Below, piece after piece: positions 1 through 5,743 of a stretch of 6,066 bases of DNA. The position numbers and the translations under genes are program-made. The notes beneath the pieces were generated by a model. That model did not search any database. It was not told where the DNA came from and was given only the letters and a program-made list of their open reading frames with translations. The stretch is taken from positions 1-6,066 of the forward strand of contig MGYH01000046.1 of the NCBI GenBank assembly GCA_001801665.1, written 5' to 3'. The stretch is from Gammaproteobacteria bacterium RIFCSPHIGHO2_12_FULL_45_12 (GTDB lineage Bacteria > Pseudomonadota > Gammaproteobacteria > DSM-16500). Numbering within the stretch: the stretch's first letter is position 1; each line of letters opens with the position of its first letter.

Positions 1-19
1 CGCCTGCGCGGGAATGACA
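1..19. repeat. Right half of a dispersed inverted repeat cut by the window edge
   Basis: The window opens with CGCCTGCGCGGGAATGACA. This matches the right half of the widespread short palindrome type ATTCCC-N8-GGGAAT (dRS3-like; typical form ATTCCCGCCTGCGCGGGAAT). The left arm would lie before base 1, so the pairing cannot be confirmed here. Such repeats usually sit between genes, often near gene ends, which fits its place beyond the porin 3' end. The assignment rests on sequence resemblance only. Confidence 0.45.
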
Positions 20-46
20 CACTGTACGGAGGTATATCAAATGTAG

Positions 47-82
47 GGTGGATTAGACACGCTTTTTGTGTCGTAATCCACC
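47..82. repeat. Short intergenic palindrome (GGTGGATTA...TAATCCACC)
   Basis: The left arm GGTGGATTAGACAC (47-60) and the right arm GTGTCGTAATCCACC (68-82) pair over 14 bp with one unpaired G (73) and a 7-nt loop. The arms belong to the common 'GGGTGGATTA...TAATCCACC' class of dispersed intergenic repeats seen in many bacterial genomes. It could form a hairpin in RNA read from either strand. There is no T tract after it on either strand, so a canonical intrinsic terminator is unlikely, although it could protect the 3' end of the porin mRNA. Confidence 0.7.
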
Positions 83-93
83 AATTTACTGAA

Positions 94-114
94 TCCTGCG
101 GACAAGCCGCAGGA
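94..114 (-). terminator. GC-rich stem-loop after the porin gene, possible terminator
   Basis: A perfect 8-bp stem, TCCTGCGG (94-101) with CCGCAGGA (107-114), encloses a 5-nt loop. On the minus strand it begins about 21 nt after the porin stop codon, the usual place for a transcript-ending hairpin. The bases after it on that strand (ATTCAGTAAATT) are AT-rich but lack a U run, so it may be a weak terminator, an mRNA-stabilising hairpin, or one more dispersed repeat beside the palindrome at 47-82. Confidence 0.35.
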
Positions 115-135
115 CGAATTAAAATAACGCGTTAG

Positions 136-1632
136 TTAGAAAGCATAATTCACACCCAGCATAAACCGGCTCATCGCACCAATTGAATTATTTGCAAACT
201 TGTCGTAAGCATAAAAATATTCAACGCCGGTTGTCAGTGCCGGGAACGGGCTCCACATCAAGTTGATGTTGACTGACTGGAATTTTTTCCAGATGGAACC
301 ATTTACTTCCGGTGTTGCAACATGGAGCATGCCATAGGTCAGGTTAGTACGTAAGGCATCCGTCCACCAGTGCTGGTAGCTCGCATAACCGCCGCCCATG
401 TCTTGAGTTGACAGATTGCCATTTGTCATGACCAGAGCACCCGAATAAAGCCCAAACAGCAAGTAACGTCCCACGCCATTACCATAAGTATACTTTAGCA
501 AAATATTATCTTTACCAAAGGTGTTGATACGTGCCGCACCATTCAATGCCCACCCAAATGCCTGAGAACGCAATTGAGCCGGATAGGCCGCGCAAATGGC
601 TGCACCCGTTGGGTTGAACGTTGCATTACATCCCAGCATATTGTTGGTTAATGTCGATCGCGCCACGTCCATCCGAATGTCACGTGCCACACCCGAAACA
701 AATACGTGTCCCCAGTTGGCGTTATGGGTAAATGCCAAGGTCACATCAGGAAAGCGTGACAAACTGGCATCGGTGCCATACGACACATTGCTTTCGGGGT
801 TAACCGCAAAAATGGGTCCGCCCGTTGATGTCGGTGTGACTGAGAGACCACCGTAAGTAAAGTCGGATTCATTCGATTCCAGTGCCGCTGACAATATATT
901 ACTGCCAAAGTTCCATGTGTGTCGTGCCTGAGGCTGTAATATCAGCGTCACGCCAGCATTGTTGGTAAAGTTCAAGGTTTCAGGCATCGCCATGACATCA
1001 ATGAAATTGGAAAAAGTCTGTCCCAACATGGTATCTTTAAATGAAACATAACCTTGATACAAGGCAATGCTGTAGTTGTTTTGCAAGGGTGCGGCAACCG
1101 CGTCCCGGTTATCAACACCAAACGATTCAAAGCCTAGTTCCAATTTGGTATCAATCTGGCCAAGCATGCTGGTTTGTGTTTTGGTTTCAACGCCTAAAAT
1201 GGAATTTCTAGCCGATATCCCAAAATGTCCCGGACCACTGCCATTGGGGTTGTTGTTCGGATAGATACCAAACATTTTGATAAAGTCAAAATCAGGCGCA
1301 TCGGTTGCATCGTACCGCCCTAACACGCTAATCATGCCGTAAATTTTCATACGGGAATCGGTGCCAGGGATGAGCCATGAGCGAGGATAAGCCTCACTCG
1401 CCCTGATATTCCAGGGTTCAGAGGTGCCTTCTGCCGTCATCGCAGAGGGAGAGACAGCACTCGGTGTGGCATTTGACGCCATCACTTGCTTCGTACTGCG
1501 GTGATGTTTCTTTTTAACGTGTTTTGTCGTCTCCGCCGCATACGATGCGTTGTTTAAAAGAAGAGTTGACACGAGAACCGTTGAACCAGACAGGATGAGG
1601 CATGACAATTTTTTTCTAAATCTAACTCGCAT
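136..1632 (-). CDS. DcaP-like outer-membrane porin
   Basis: Predicted 498-residue outer-membrane beta-barrel channel for small solutes. Residues 1-32 form a Sec signal peptide: a basic start (MRVRFRKK), a hydrophobic core and a likely cut after ASYA. A Lys/His-rich then Ser/Thr/Ala-rich segment follows (about 36-75). The barrel opens with the DcaP-like hallmark IPGTDSRMKIYG (about 88-99), then SARNSILG (140-147), LGQTFSNFID and MPETLNF (203-222) and LQPQARHTW (232-240). Repeated aromatic/alternating strands run to the end, and the last residue is Phe (VNYAF), the usual signal for BAM-mediated insertion. Two cysteines near 335 and 347 could form a disulfide in a loop. I chose ATG at 1632 because AGGGAG lies 6 nt before it and the signal peptide then begins cleanly; a TTG at 1677 would add 15 non-signal-like residues. 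It is monocistronic as far as seen. In known DcaP proteins the substrates are dicarboxylates and related anions; the substrate here is unknown. Confidence 0.86.
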   Translation of the reverse strand: MRVRFRKKLSCLILSGSTVLVSTLLLNNASYAAETTKHVKKKHHRSTKQVMASNATPSAVSPSAMTAEGTSEPWNIRASEAYPRSWLIPGTDSRMKIYGMISVLGRYDATDAPDFDFIKMFGIYPNNNPNGSGPGHFGISARNSILGVETKTQTSMLGQIDTKLELGFESFGVDNRDAVAAPLQNNYSIALYQGYVSFKDTMLGQTFSNFIDVMAMPETLNFTNNAGVTLILQPQARHTWNFGSNILSAALESNESDFTYGGLSVTPTSTGGPIFAVNPESNVSYGTDASLSRFPDVTLAFTHNANWGHVFVSGVARDIRMDVARSTLTNNMLGCNATFNPTGAAICAAYPAQLRSQAFGWALNGAARINTFGKDNILLKYTYGNGVGRYLLFGLYSGALVMTNGNLSTQDMGGGYASYQHWWTDALRTNLTYGMLHVATPEVNGSIWKKFQSVNINLMWSPFPALTTGVEYFYAYDKFANNSIGAMSRFMLGVNYAF

Positions 1633-1638
1633 TCTAAT

Positions 1639-1644
1639 CTCCCT
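1639..1644 (-). promoter_or_regulatory. Ribosome binding site that fixes the porin start
   Basis: On the minus strand AGGGAG is followed by 6 nt (ATTAGA) and then ATG at 1632. It is a good Shine-Dalgarno match at normal spacing and favours this ATG over the in-frame TTG 45 nt upstream, which lies inside the palindrome at 1666-1683. Confidence 0.75.
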
Positions 1645-1665
1645 AATTAAGAAACATGATCCTTC

Positions 1666-1683
1666 AATTGTTGACAAACAATT
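1666..1683. promoter_or_regulatory. 18-bp palindrome upstream of the porin (candidate operator or leader hairpin)
   Basis: AATTGTT (1666-1672) and AACAATT (1677-1683) form perfect 7-bp arms around GACA. It ends 33 nt before the porin ATG, so it could be an operator for a dimeric regulator overlapping the start of transcription, or a small hairpin in the porin mRNA leader. I do not recognise it as a known regulator box. The symmetry is read directly from the sequence; the function is inferred. Confidence 0.4.
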
Positions 1684-1697
1684 TTAAGTAGATGAAA

Positions 1698-1726
1698 ACA
1701 CTAGCAGGAGAAAGTTTTGTTGTAAA
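1698..1726 (-). promoter_or_regulatory. Possible sigma-70 promoter for the porin
   Basis: On the minus strand TTTACA (1721-1726) is followed by a 17-nt spacer and TAGTGT (1698-1703). The -35 box and spacing are good but the -10 box is poor. The leader would be roughly 60 nt and would contain the palindrome at 1666-1683. An alternative -10-like TAAAAT just downstream (about 1682-1687) has no convincing -35 partner. Confidence 0.22.
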
Positions 1727-1885
1727 GAAAATTGGTATGCCTTTATGTAAAATATGTTTAATGCCATGCCGTTGGTTTAGCTGATCGTTTTTCATCAAAG
1801 CCACTGCCATTAAAATGTATTATATTAAGATAATAGTTTAAAATATGAAGATAAAAAATCCGCCTTCAACCCATCATTGATTTTG

Positions 1886-1914
1886 TTGTATGTAAAAGAA
1901 AGTACAGTTATAGT
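1886..1914 (+). promoter_or_regulatory. Possible upstream promoter for the FIST-cyclase operon
   Basis: TTGTAT (1886-1891) is followed by a 17-nt spacer and TATAGT (1909-1914; five of six matches to TATAAT). Transcription from it would run through the whole palindromic element, giving a leader of about 200 nt with a large foldback. The -35 match is weak, so this is less likely than the promoter at 2079-2107. Confidence 0.2.
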
Positions 1915-1926
1915 AGGTTAACTAGT

Positions 1927-2089
1927 TTAGGTTACAACTGTCATACTGAGGCTGTCATACTGAGTGTCCTGAGGCTGTCATCCTGAGGAACGTTTTTTGC
2001 GACGAAGGATCTCGTGGTTTTTAGGAGATCCCTCGCTTCGCTCGGGATGACGGAGGGGCTCAAAATGACAGCTCATTTTTGTAACCTAA
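1927..2089. repeat. 163-bp nested palindromic element with 11-bp terminal inverted repeats
   Basis: The ends are perfect inverted repeats: TTAGGTTACAA (1927-1937) and TTGTAACCTAA (2079-2089). Inside lie further paired arms: CTGTCAT (1938-1944) with ATGACAG (2065-2071), GTCATCC (1977-1983) with GGATGAC (2045-2051), and CGAAGGATCTC (2003-2013) with GAGATCCCTCG (2025-2035, one G:U pair). The left arm holds three copies of CTGTCATNCTGAG (1938-1950, 1952-1964, 1975-1987) plus a shortened copy, TGTCCTGAG (1965-1973). The core resembles the 'GTCATCCTGAG...GAAGGATCTC' dispersed repeats found in many bacterial genomes. No protein is encoded. No clear target-site duplication is visible, so a MITE-like origin is possible but unproven. 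Confidence 0.75.
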
Positions 2090-2107
2090 TAACTATCACA
2101 TTTTAAT
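2079..2107 (+). promoter_or_regulatory. Likely promoter of the FIST-cyclase operon
   Basis: TTGTAA (2079-2084, four of six matches to TTGACA), an exact 17-nt spacer and TTTAAT (2102-2107, five of six matches to TATAAT) would place the transcript start near 2113-2115, about 12 nt before the ATG. The -35 hexamer is the first part of the right terminal inverted repeat of the palindromic element. There is a TCACA half-site at 2096-2100 but no matching TGTGA, so a CRP site is not supported. Confidence 0.4.
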
Positions 2108-2125
2108 TGGATTTCTGGGGGCTAA

Positions 2126-3328
2126 ATGGAATTTTTTTCTGGGTCAAGTGAAGCAATTAATACAGAAGCAGCGGTTAAGGAATTAGTTGAAACGGCTTTA
2201 AATGGTACTTCTCCAAACGATATCAAGCTTATATTTTTCCATACCGCCGTGGGTCACAAGGGCCAGGCTATCATCGCCGCGTTTAAGAAAATGTGTCCCC
2301 ATGCCGAACTGGTGGGTTGCACAGCTTCTGGCGTCATTGGACGAGAACGCGTGAGTGAAAAACTACGCGTCATTGCCGCCATGCTGATGACAGGTGAAAA
2401 AGATGAATTTGCCACGGTTGCCAAAGACCAGATTTTTGGGCCAAATTCCCATGACGTGGCATTGGCAGCCGCCCAAGAACTTAAAAATAAATTACCTAAC
2501 ATTAAATTCATCAGTGTGATTGCATCCGGGGTCAACCTGGACGCCGATAAAGTCATTGAGGGAATTGAATCCGTCTTTGGAAAGGATGTCGACATTTTCG
2601 GCGGAACGTCCGGTGATCAAATGCAGGCAAAACATACCTTTCAGTTTCATAATGAAACAGAAATGGAGCATGGCATCATATTAGCCGGCTTTACCTGGCC
2701 CAATTATGAAATGATTATGCTGTCTCACCACGGTAACAAGATCATGGGGGATGCCATGACAATTACCAAAATTGATCATAACCGGATATGGGAGCTAGAT
2801 AATAAGCCTGCATGGCATGTGCTCATGGATCGCTTGAGTCTTGACTACATGACTGATTTTGCCAAAACAATTCCATTAACGGCCCTGCTGGTGGAAATTC
2901 CGGAAAATTTACGCACTGACTATCATAATCAGGTTCGGGTTTTGACCATTTTTATGGCGGATGAAAAAAGGGAATCTTTTTATTTACCCACCAATCTGCC
3001 CAAAGGAACCAAACTATGGATGTCCATGCGAGATGAAGACTTCATGTTTGAAGGGCGCGATTGGCAAGTTAATAAAATACTTGAAAAATTGCACGGCAGG
3101 AAACCCCTTGCTGTTTTTCATACTGACTGTGCCGCGCGCGGGAAAAAAACATTTGATGTCATTGAAAAGGATCATTTTGTTGCCAGCATGAAAAATCCCA
3201 TTACACAAGACGATAAAAGTATTCCATGGCTTGGCATGTATGGATTTGGCGAATTTGCCAAAATAGGAGATTCCAATCTTTTTAGTACACAAACCAGCTC
3301 ATTATGTGTATTGGTCAATAAGGATTGA
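2126..3328 (+). CDS. FIST domain-containing sensory protein
   Basis: A soluble 400-residue protein with no signal peptide or membrane segment, built from an N-terminal FIST domain (about 30-220) and a FIST_C domain (about 225-397). Visible family marks are ELVGCTASG (61-69), matching the usual 'vvGCSTaG'; FGGTSGD (158-164); KPAW (227-230) at the start of FIST_C; CAARG (335-339); and GMYGFGEFAKI (370-380), matching the usual 'GfYtyGEi' near the end. FIST domains are regarded as small-ligand sensors, possibly for amino acids, and commonly occur with cyclases, GGDEF, kinase or chemoreceptor modules. Here the domain has no effector fused to it; a cyclase gene begins 5 nt after its stop, suggesting it gates that enzyme. 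ATG 2126 is the first possible start because TAA lies directly before it. The ribosome binding site is an unusual GGGGG run (2117-2121) only 4 nt away. Identity as FIST is well supported; ligand and partner are inferred. Confidence 0.87.
   Translation: MEFFSGSSEAINTEAAVKELVETALNGTSPNDIKLIFFHTAVGHKGQAIIAAFKKMCPHAELVGCTASGVIGRERVSEKLRVIAAMLMTGEKDEFATVAKDQIFGPNSHDVALAAAQELKNKLPNIKFISVIASGVNLDADKVIEGIESVFGKDVDIFGGTSGDQMQAKHTFQFHNETEMEHGIILAGFTWPNYEMIMLSHHGNKIMGDAMTITKIDHNRIWELDNKPAWHVLMDRLSLDYMTDFAKTIPLTALLVEIPENLRTDYHNQVRVLTIFMADEKRESFYLPTNLPKGTKLWMSMRDEDFMFEGRDWQVNKILEKLHGRKPLAVFHTDCAARGKKTFDVIEKDHFVASMKNPITQDDKSIPWLGMYGFGEFAKIGDSNLFSTQTSSLCVLVNKD
3320..3324 (+). promoter_or_regulatory. Ribosome binding site for the cyclase, inside the FIST gene
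   Basis: AAGGA lies in the last codons of the FIST gene and 9 nt before ATG 3334. It selects this ATG over an overlapping TTG at 3325 (in TTGA, sharing bases with the FIST stop codon), which is only 0 nt away and so could not use it. Ribosomes finishing the FIST frame would reach this site directly, implying translational coupling. Confidence 0.7.
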
Positions 3329-3333
3329 TAAAC

Positions 3334-4854
3334 ATGGAAAATGAACTCCACGGACAAGAGCGCTCCATCGAAGAGCTTAAAAGTCTCTGTGTGGAGCTTC
3401 AGCAAAAGGTGGATCTTTCTTCTGTTATCAAGCTGGCATTGAGCGATGCCAAGGCCAGTCTTGATGCTGAGCTGGCTCTTTTCAAAGTCATGCAGTCCTA
3501 CAGTGAAAATGCGCTTGCCACGGAAAATAAGGCTGACTTTATTACGCTTTCACTGGAAGCCTATATTGAAGCTTTTGAAACAGAATGCTGCCTTATTTTT
3601 TCTTTCAATGAAAAAAATCAAACCATGGAAGTGATCGGCGAATTTGGGCTGGGCGAGTCTGTTCCCGATGCATTGCCATGGTTGCCCAATGCCCCTAACC
3701 ATCAAGTGGCAAGCCTTCATGATGAAAATTCCGAGCTATTACAAGCTTGGTCACATTTAAATTTTCATCATGCCATGGTGTGTACGTATACAAACCGCGA
3801 TGGCCATTTAACTGGTTGCATTGTGATGGGCGTTTTAAAGGGAAGTGAGGAAATTTTTCAGCCATTGAATGCCGAACATATTTCCTCATTTACGACCATG
3901 GTGCATCTGACAGGTGCCATCTGGAATAACCGAATTTTATACGTTGAATTAAAGGAACGAAACGCTGAACTGGCCAAATTTGCGGAAGCATACAGTCATT
4001 TTGTACCGCATGAATTTTTGCGCTTATTGAACAAAGAATCCGCCATTGATCTTGAATTAGGGGATCATAATGAATTAGTCATGTCCATTCTTTTTGCGGA
4101 TATTCGTTCTTTTACCACGCTTTCAGAAGGCATGACGCCAGGCGAAAGTTTCCATTTTATTAATTCCTATTTATTCGAAATGGAACCCCTTATCAAGGCT
4201 CAAAAAGGTTTCATTGACAAGTATATTGGCGATGCCATTATGGCCTTATTTCCAGAAACGGCTGATGATGCGGTTAAAGCGGCCTTGTCCATGTTAATCA
4301 AGCTGCGTGAATTCAATGAAATGGTAAAAACGAAGCGCACGCTTCCACAACCCATTCAAATTGGCGTTGGTCTCCACACGGGCATGCTCATGCTGGGGAT
4401 TGTCGGCGGTGCTGGCAGAATGGAAGGCACCGTTATCAGTGACGCAGTCAATATCGCCTCTCGCATTGAGGGGCTGACCAAAATTTTTGGTGTGCAGTTG
4501 CTGATAACAGAAAACACGCTTGCCGACATGACTGACAAAAAATCATCCTTTATACGACCCTTAGGAAGTGTTCAAGCCGTTGGCAAACTAAAGCCGATGA
4601 AAATTTTTGAGATATTTGAAGAAAATGATCCGGGTCAGCTTGCTTTCAAACAAAAGAAAAAGCAGACTTTTGAAGAAGCATTGGCGGACTATCAGCAAAA
4701 GCAATTTAAAACGGCCTTGAAAGGGTTTAAGGAATGTGTTCACGACGTTTATTTAGATAAAAGCGTCGATATGTTTATTACCTTATGTAAAAAAGCCATT
4801 AAGCGCGGGATACCGGATGACTGGGATGGTGTGATACATTTTATCAATAAATAG
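3334..4854 (+). CDS. Class III adenylate cyclase with N-terminal GAF-like region
   Basis: A soluble 506-residue enzyme predicted to make cAMP from ATP. Order of parts: N-terminal helix, probably coiled coil (1-60); GAF-like sensor region (about 65-205, with ECCLIFSF and a strand/helix pattern); linker YSHFVPHEFLRLL (220-232), typical of PAS/GAF cyclases; class III catalytic domain (about 247-428); and a C-terminal helical, TPR-like tail ending PDDWDGV. Catalytic residues are intact: metal-binding Asp256 (LFADIRSFT) and Asp300 (KYIGDAIMALF), adenine-selecting Lys296, Thr366 (EGTVISDAVN) at the second selectivity site, and transition-state Asn373 and Arg377 (NIASRIE). Lys with Thr is the class IIIb-like pair, indicating ATP rather than GTP; some such enzymes respond to bicarbonate. 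No transmembrane segment is seen. It is translated with the FIST gene, which probably provides its input. Start chosen from AAGGA 9 nt upstream. The catalytic assignment is strong; the GAF call is from pattern only. Confidence 0.9.
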   Translation: MENELHGQERSIEELKSLCVELQQKVDLSSVIKLALSDAKASLDAELALFKVMQSYSENALATENKADFITLSLEAYIEAFETECCLIFSFNEKNQTMEVIGEFGLGESVPDALPWLPNAPNHQVASLHDENSELLQAWSHLNFHHAMVCTYTNRDGHLTGCIVMGVLKGSEEIFQPLNAEHISSFTTMVHLTGAIWNNRILYVELKERNAELAKFAEAYSHFVPHEFLRLLNKESAIDLELGDHNELVMSILFADIRSFTTLSEGMTPGESFHFINSYLFEMEPLIKAQKGFIDKYIGDAIMALFPETADDAVKAALSMLIKLREFNEMVKTKRTLPQPIQIGVGLHTGMLMLGIVGGAGRMEGTVISDAVNIASRIEGLTKIFGVQLLITENTLADMTDKKSSFIRPLGSVQAVGKLKPMKIFEIFEENDPGQLAFKQKKKQTFEEALADYQQKQFKTALKGFKECVHDVYLDKSVDMFITLCKKAIKRGIPDDWDGVIHFINK

Positions 4855-4855
4855 A

Positions 4856-5692
4856 TTAGTTAAACGCTTCCTGCATTTCATCAAAATGAAATTTAGCTTC
4901 CTCTTTTTCGCCCTGCTGCGCTTCAAGGTGTTTGAAATCCCAATAATGCTTATCCATTAACTGGCTGGGTTTAATGCTGCTTAAGGCATGCAATATATTG
5001 CTGGGCACTTTTGGATTTTCTTGTGCTAACTGGTCAATTAAATGCTTGATACGCTGACGCGCTAAATTTTCCTGGGAGCCGCAGAGAGTACAAGGAATAA
5101 TGGGGAAAGCCATTAAATTTGCAAACTGGAGAATATCGCTTTCCTGGCAATAAGCAAGTGGCCGAATAAGGATATTTTTTTTATTATCACTGAGCAGCTT
5201 GGGTGGCATGGAGCGAATTTCGCCATTATATAGAATCGACATGAGCAAGGTACGAATTAAATCATCGCGATGGTGACCGAGTGCAATTTTATTAAATCCA
5301 TTTTCTTCAGCATACCGATAAATAATGCCACGGCGTAGGCGCGAACAAAGCGCACAATACGTCTGACCGGAAGGAATCTTTTCTTTCACAATGGAATAAG
5401 TATCTCGACTCAAAACGTCATGGGCAATGCGACGCTCCGTCAACCAGGCTCTCAAGGCGGCATCATTCCATCCTGGTTGCGCCTGATCGAGTGTAAAAGC
5501 AACTATTTCAAAATGGATTTTAGCGCGGCATTGCAATAATTGCAGCATTCTCACCAAGGTAAACGAATCTTTTCCGCCTGACAGGCACACCATCACGCGG
5601 TCACCCTGCTGAATCATATTAAAATCAGCGATTGCTTTACCCGTGTAATGTAATAATTTTTTTTCAAGGCATTCCAGACTATCACGCGCCAT
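4856..5692 (-). CDS. ttcA: tRNA 2-thiocytidine(32) synthetase TtcA
   Basis: Cytoplasmic iron-sulfur enzyme that activates C32 of certain tRNAs with ATP and replaces its oxygen with sulfur (s2C32). The 278-residue product has the PP-loop SGGKDS (38-43), the first Cys pair CALCSRLRRG (Cys113 and Cys116), GHHRDD (139-144), MPPKLLSD, IRPLAYC, and the second pair IIPCTLCGSQ (Cys201 and Cys204), all hallmarks of TtcA; these cysteines supply the [4Fe-4S] ligands. It is shorter than Escherichia coli TtcA (about 311), mainly at the C-terminus and start. ATG 5692 is chosen; an in-frame TTG at 5707, with GGTGA 9 nt before it, would add five residues and cannot be excluded. An in-frame stop at 5717-5719 rules out anything longer. 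The deacetylase gene ends 51 nt upstream on the same strand, so the two may share a transcript. Its stop is one base from the cyclase stop. Confidence 0.95.
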   Translation of the reverse strand: MARDSLECLEKKLLHYTGKAIADFNMIQQGDRVMVCLSGGKDSFTLVRMLQLLQCRAKIHFEIVAFTLDQAQPGWNDAALRAWLTERRIAHDVLSRDTYSIVKEKIPSGQTYCALCSRLRRGIIYRYAEENGFNKIALGHHRDDLIRTLLMSILYNGEIRSMPPKLLSDNKKNILIRPLAYCQESDILQFANLMAFPIIPCTLCGSQENLARQRIKHLIDQLAQENPKVPSNILHALSSIKPSQLMDKHYWDFKHLEAQQGEKEEAKFHFDEMQEAFN

Positions 5693-5743
5693 AGCATTAC
5701 ATCTCAATTTAATGAATCACCAATGAAAAATGCCCCCAGAAAA

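Larger units (their letters stand above)
1684..1926. other. AT-rich intergenic stretch without a gene
   Basis: The region between the two divergent genes runs from 1633 to 2125. Apart from the porin signals at its left end and the palindromic element at its right end, it is AT-rich sequence (for instance 1811-1857) with no open frame that has both a ribosome binding site and a useful length. The longest ATG start near 1844 stops after 11 codons. Several TATATT/GATAAT-like strings occur around 1818-1834, but none has a good -35 box at 16-18 nt. TAGGTTA occurs twice, 14 bp apart (1914-1920 and 1928-1934), at the edge of the element. Confidence 0.6.

Noticed and set aside
26..46. GGAGG followed by ATG on the plus strand, looking like a gene start
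   Set aside because: The ATG at 41 is followed at once by TAG, and the sequence then enters a palindromic repeat. No coding frame follows, so it is chance or at most the relic of an interrupted gene.
596..856. 86-codon plus-strand open frame inside the porin gene
   Set aside because: It is opposite a well-supported porin frame with no ribosome binding site or recognisable protein features.
1633..1677. Longer porin start at TTG 1677
   Set aside because: It would add 15 residues before a clean signal peptide and has no good ribosome binding site, while ATG 1632 has AGGGAG at ideal spacing.
1927..2089. CRISPR-like array from the repeated CTGTCATNCTGAG units
   Set aside because: The units are only 13 bp, sit nearly back to back without spacers, and belong to the arm of a palindrome.
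2085..2100. Possible CRP-cAMP binding site before the cyclase operon
   Set aside because: Only the TCACA half (2096-2100) is present; the bases where TGTGA should lie are CCTAA.
2254..2595. 113-codon open frame on the minus strand inside the FIST gene
   Set aside because: It is antisense to a strongly recognisable coding region, has no family resemblance, and reads as a shadow frame.
4875..4892. Hairpin ATTTCAT-CAAA-ATGAAAT followed by T-rich sequence as a terminator for the cyclase
   Set aside because: It is inside the ttcA coding sequence, the stem is AT-only apart from one C:G pair, and the T run is interrupted. Too weak to call.
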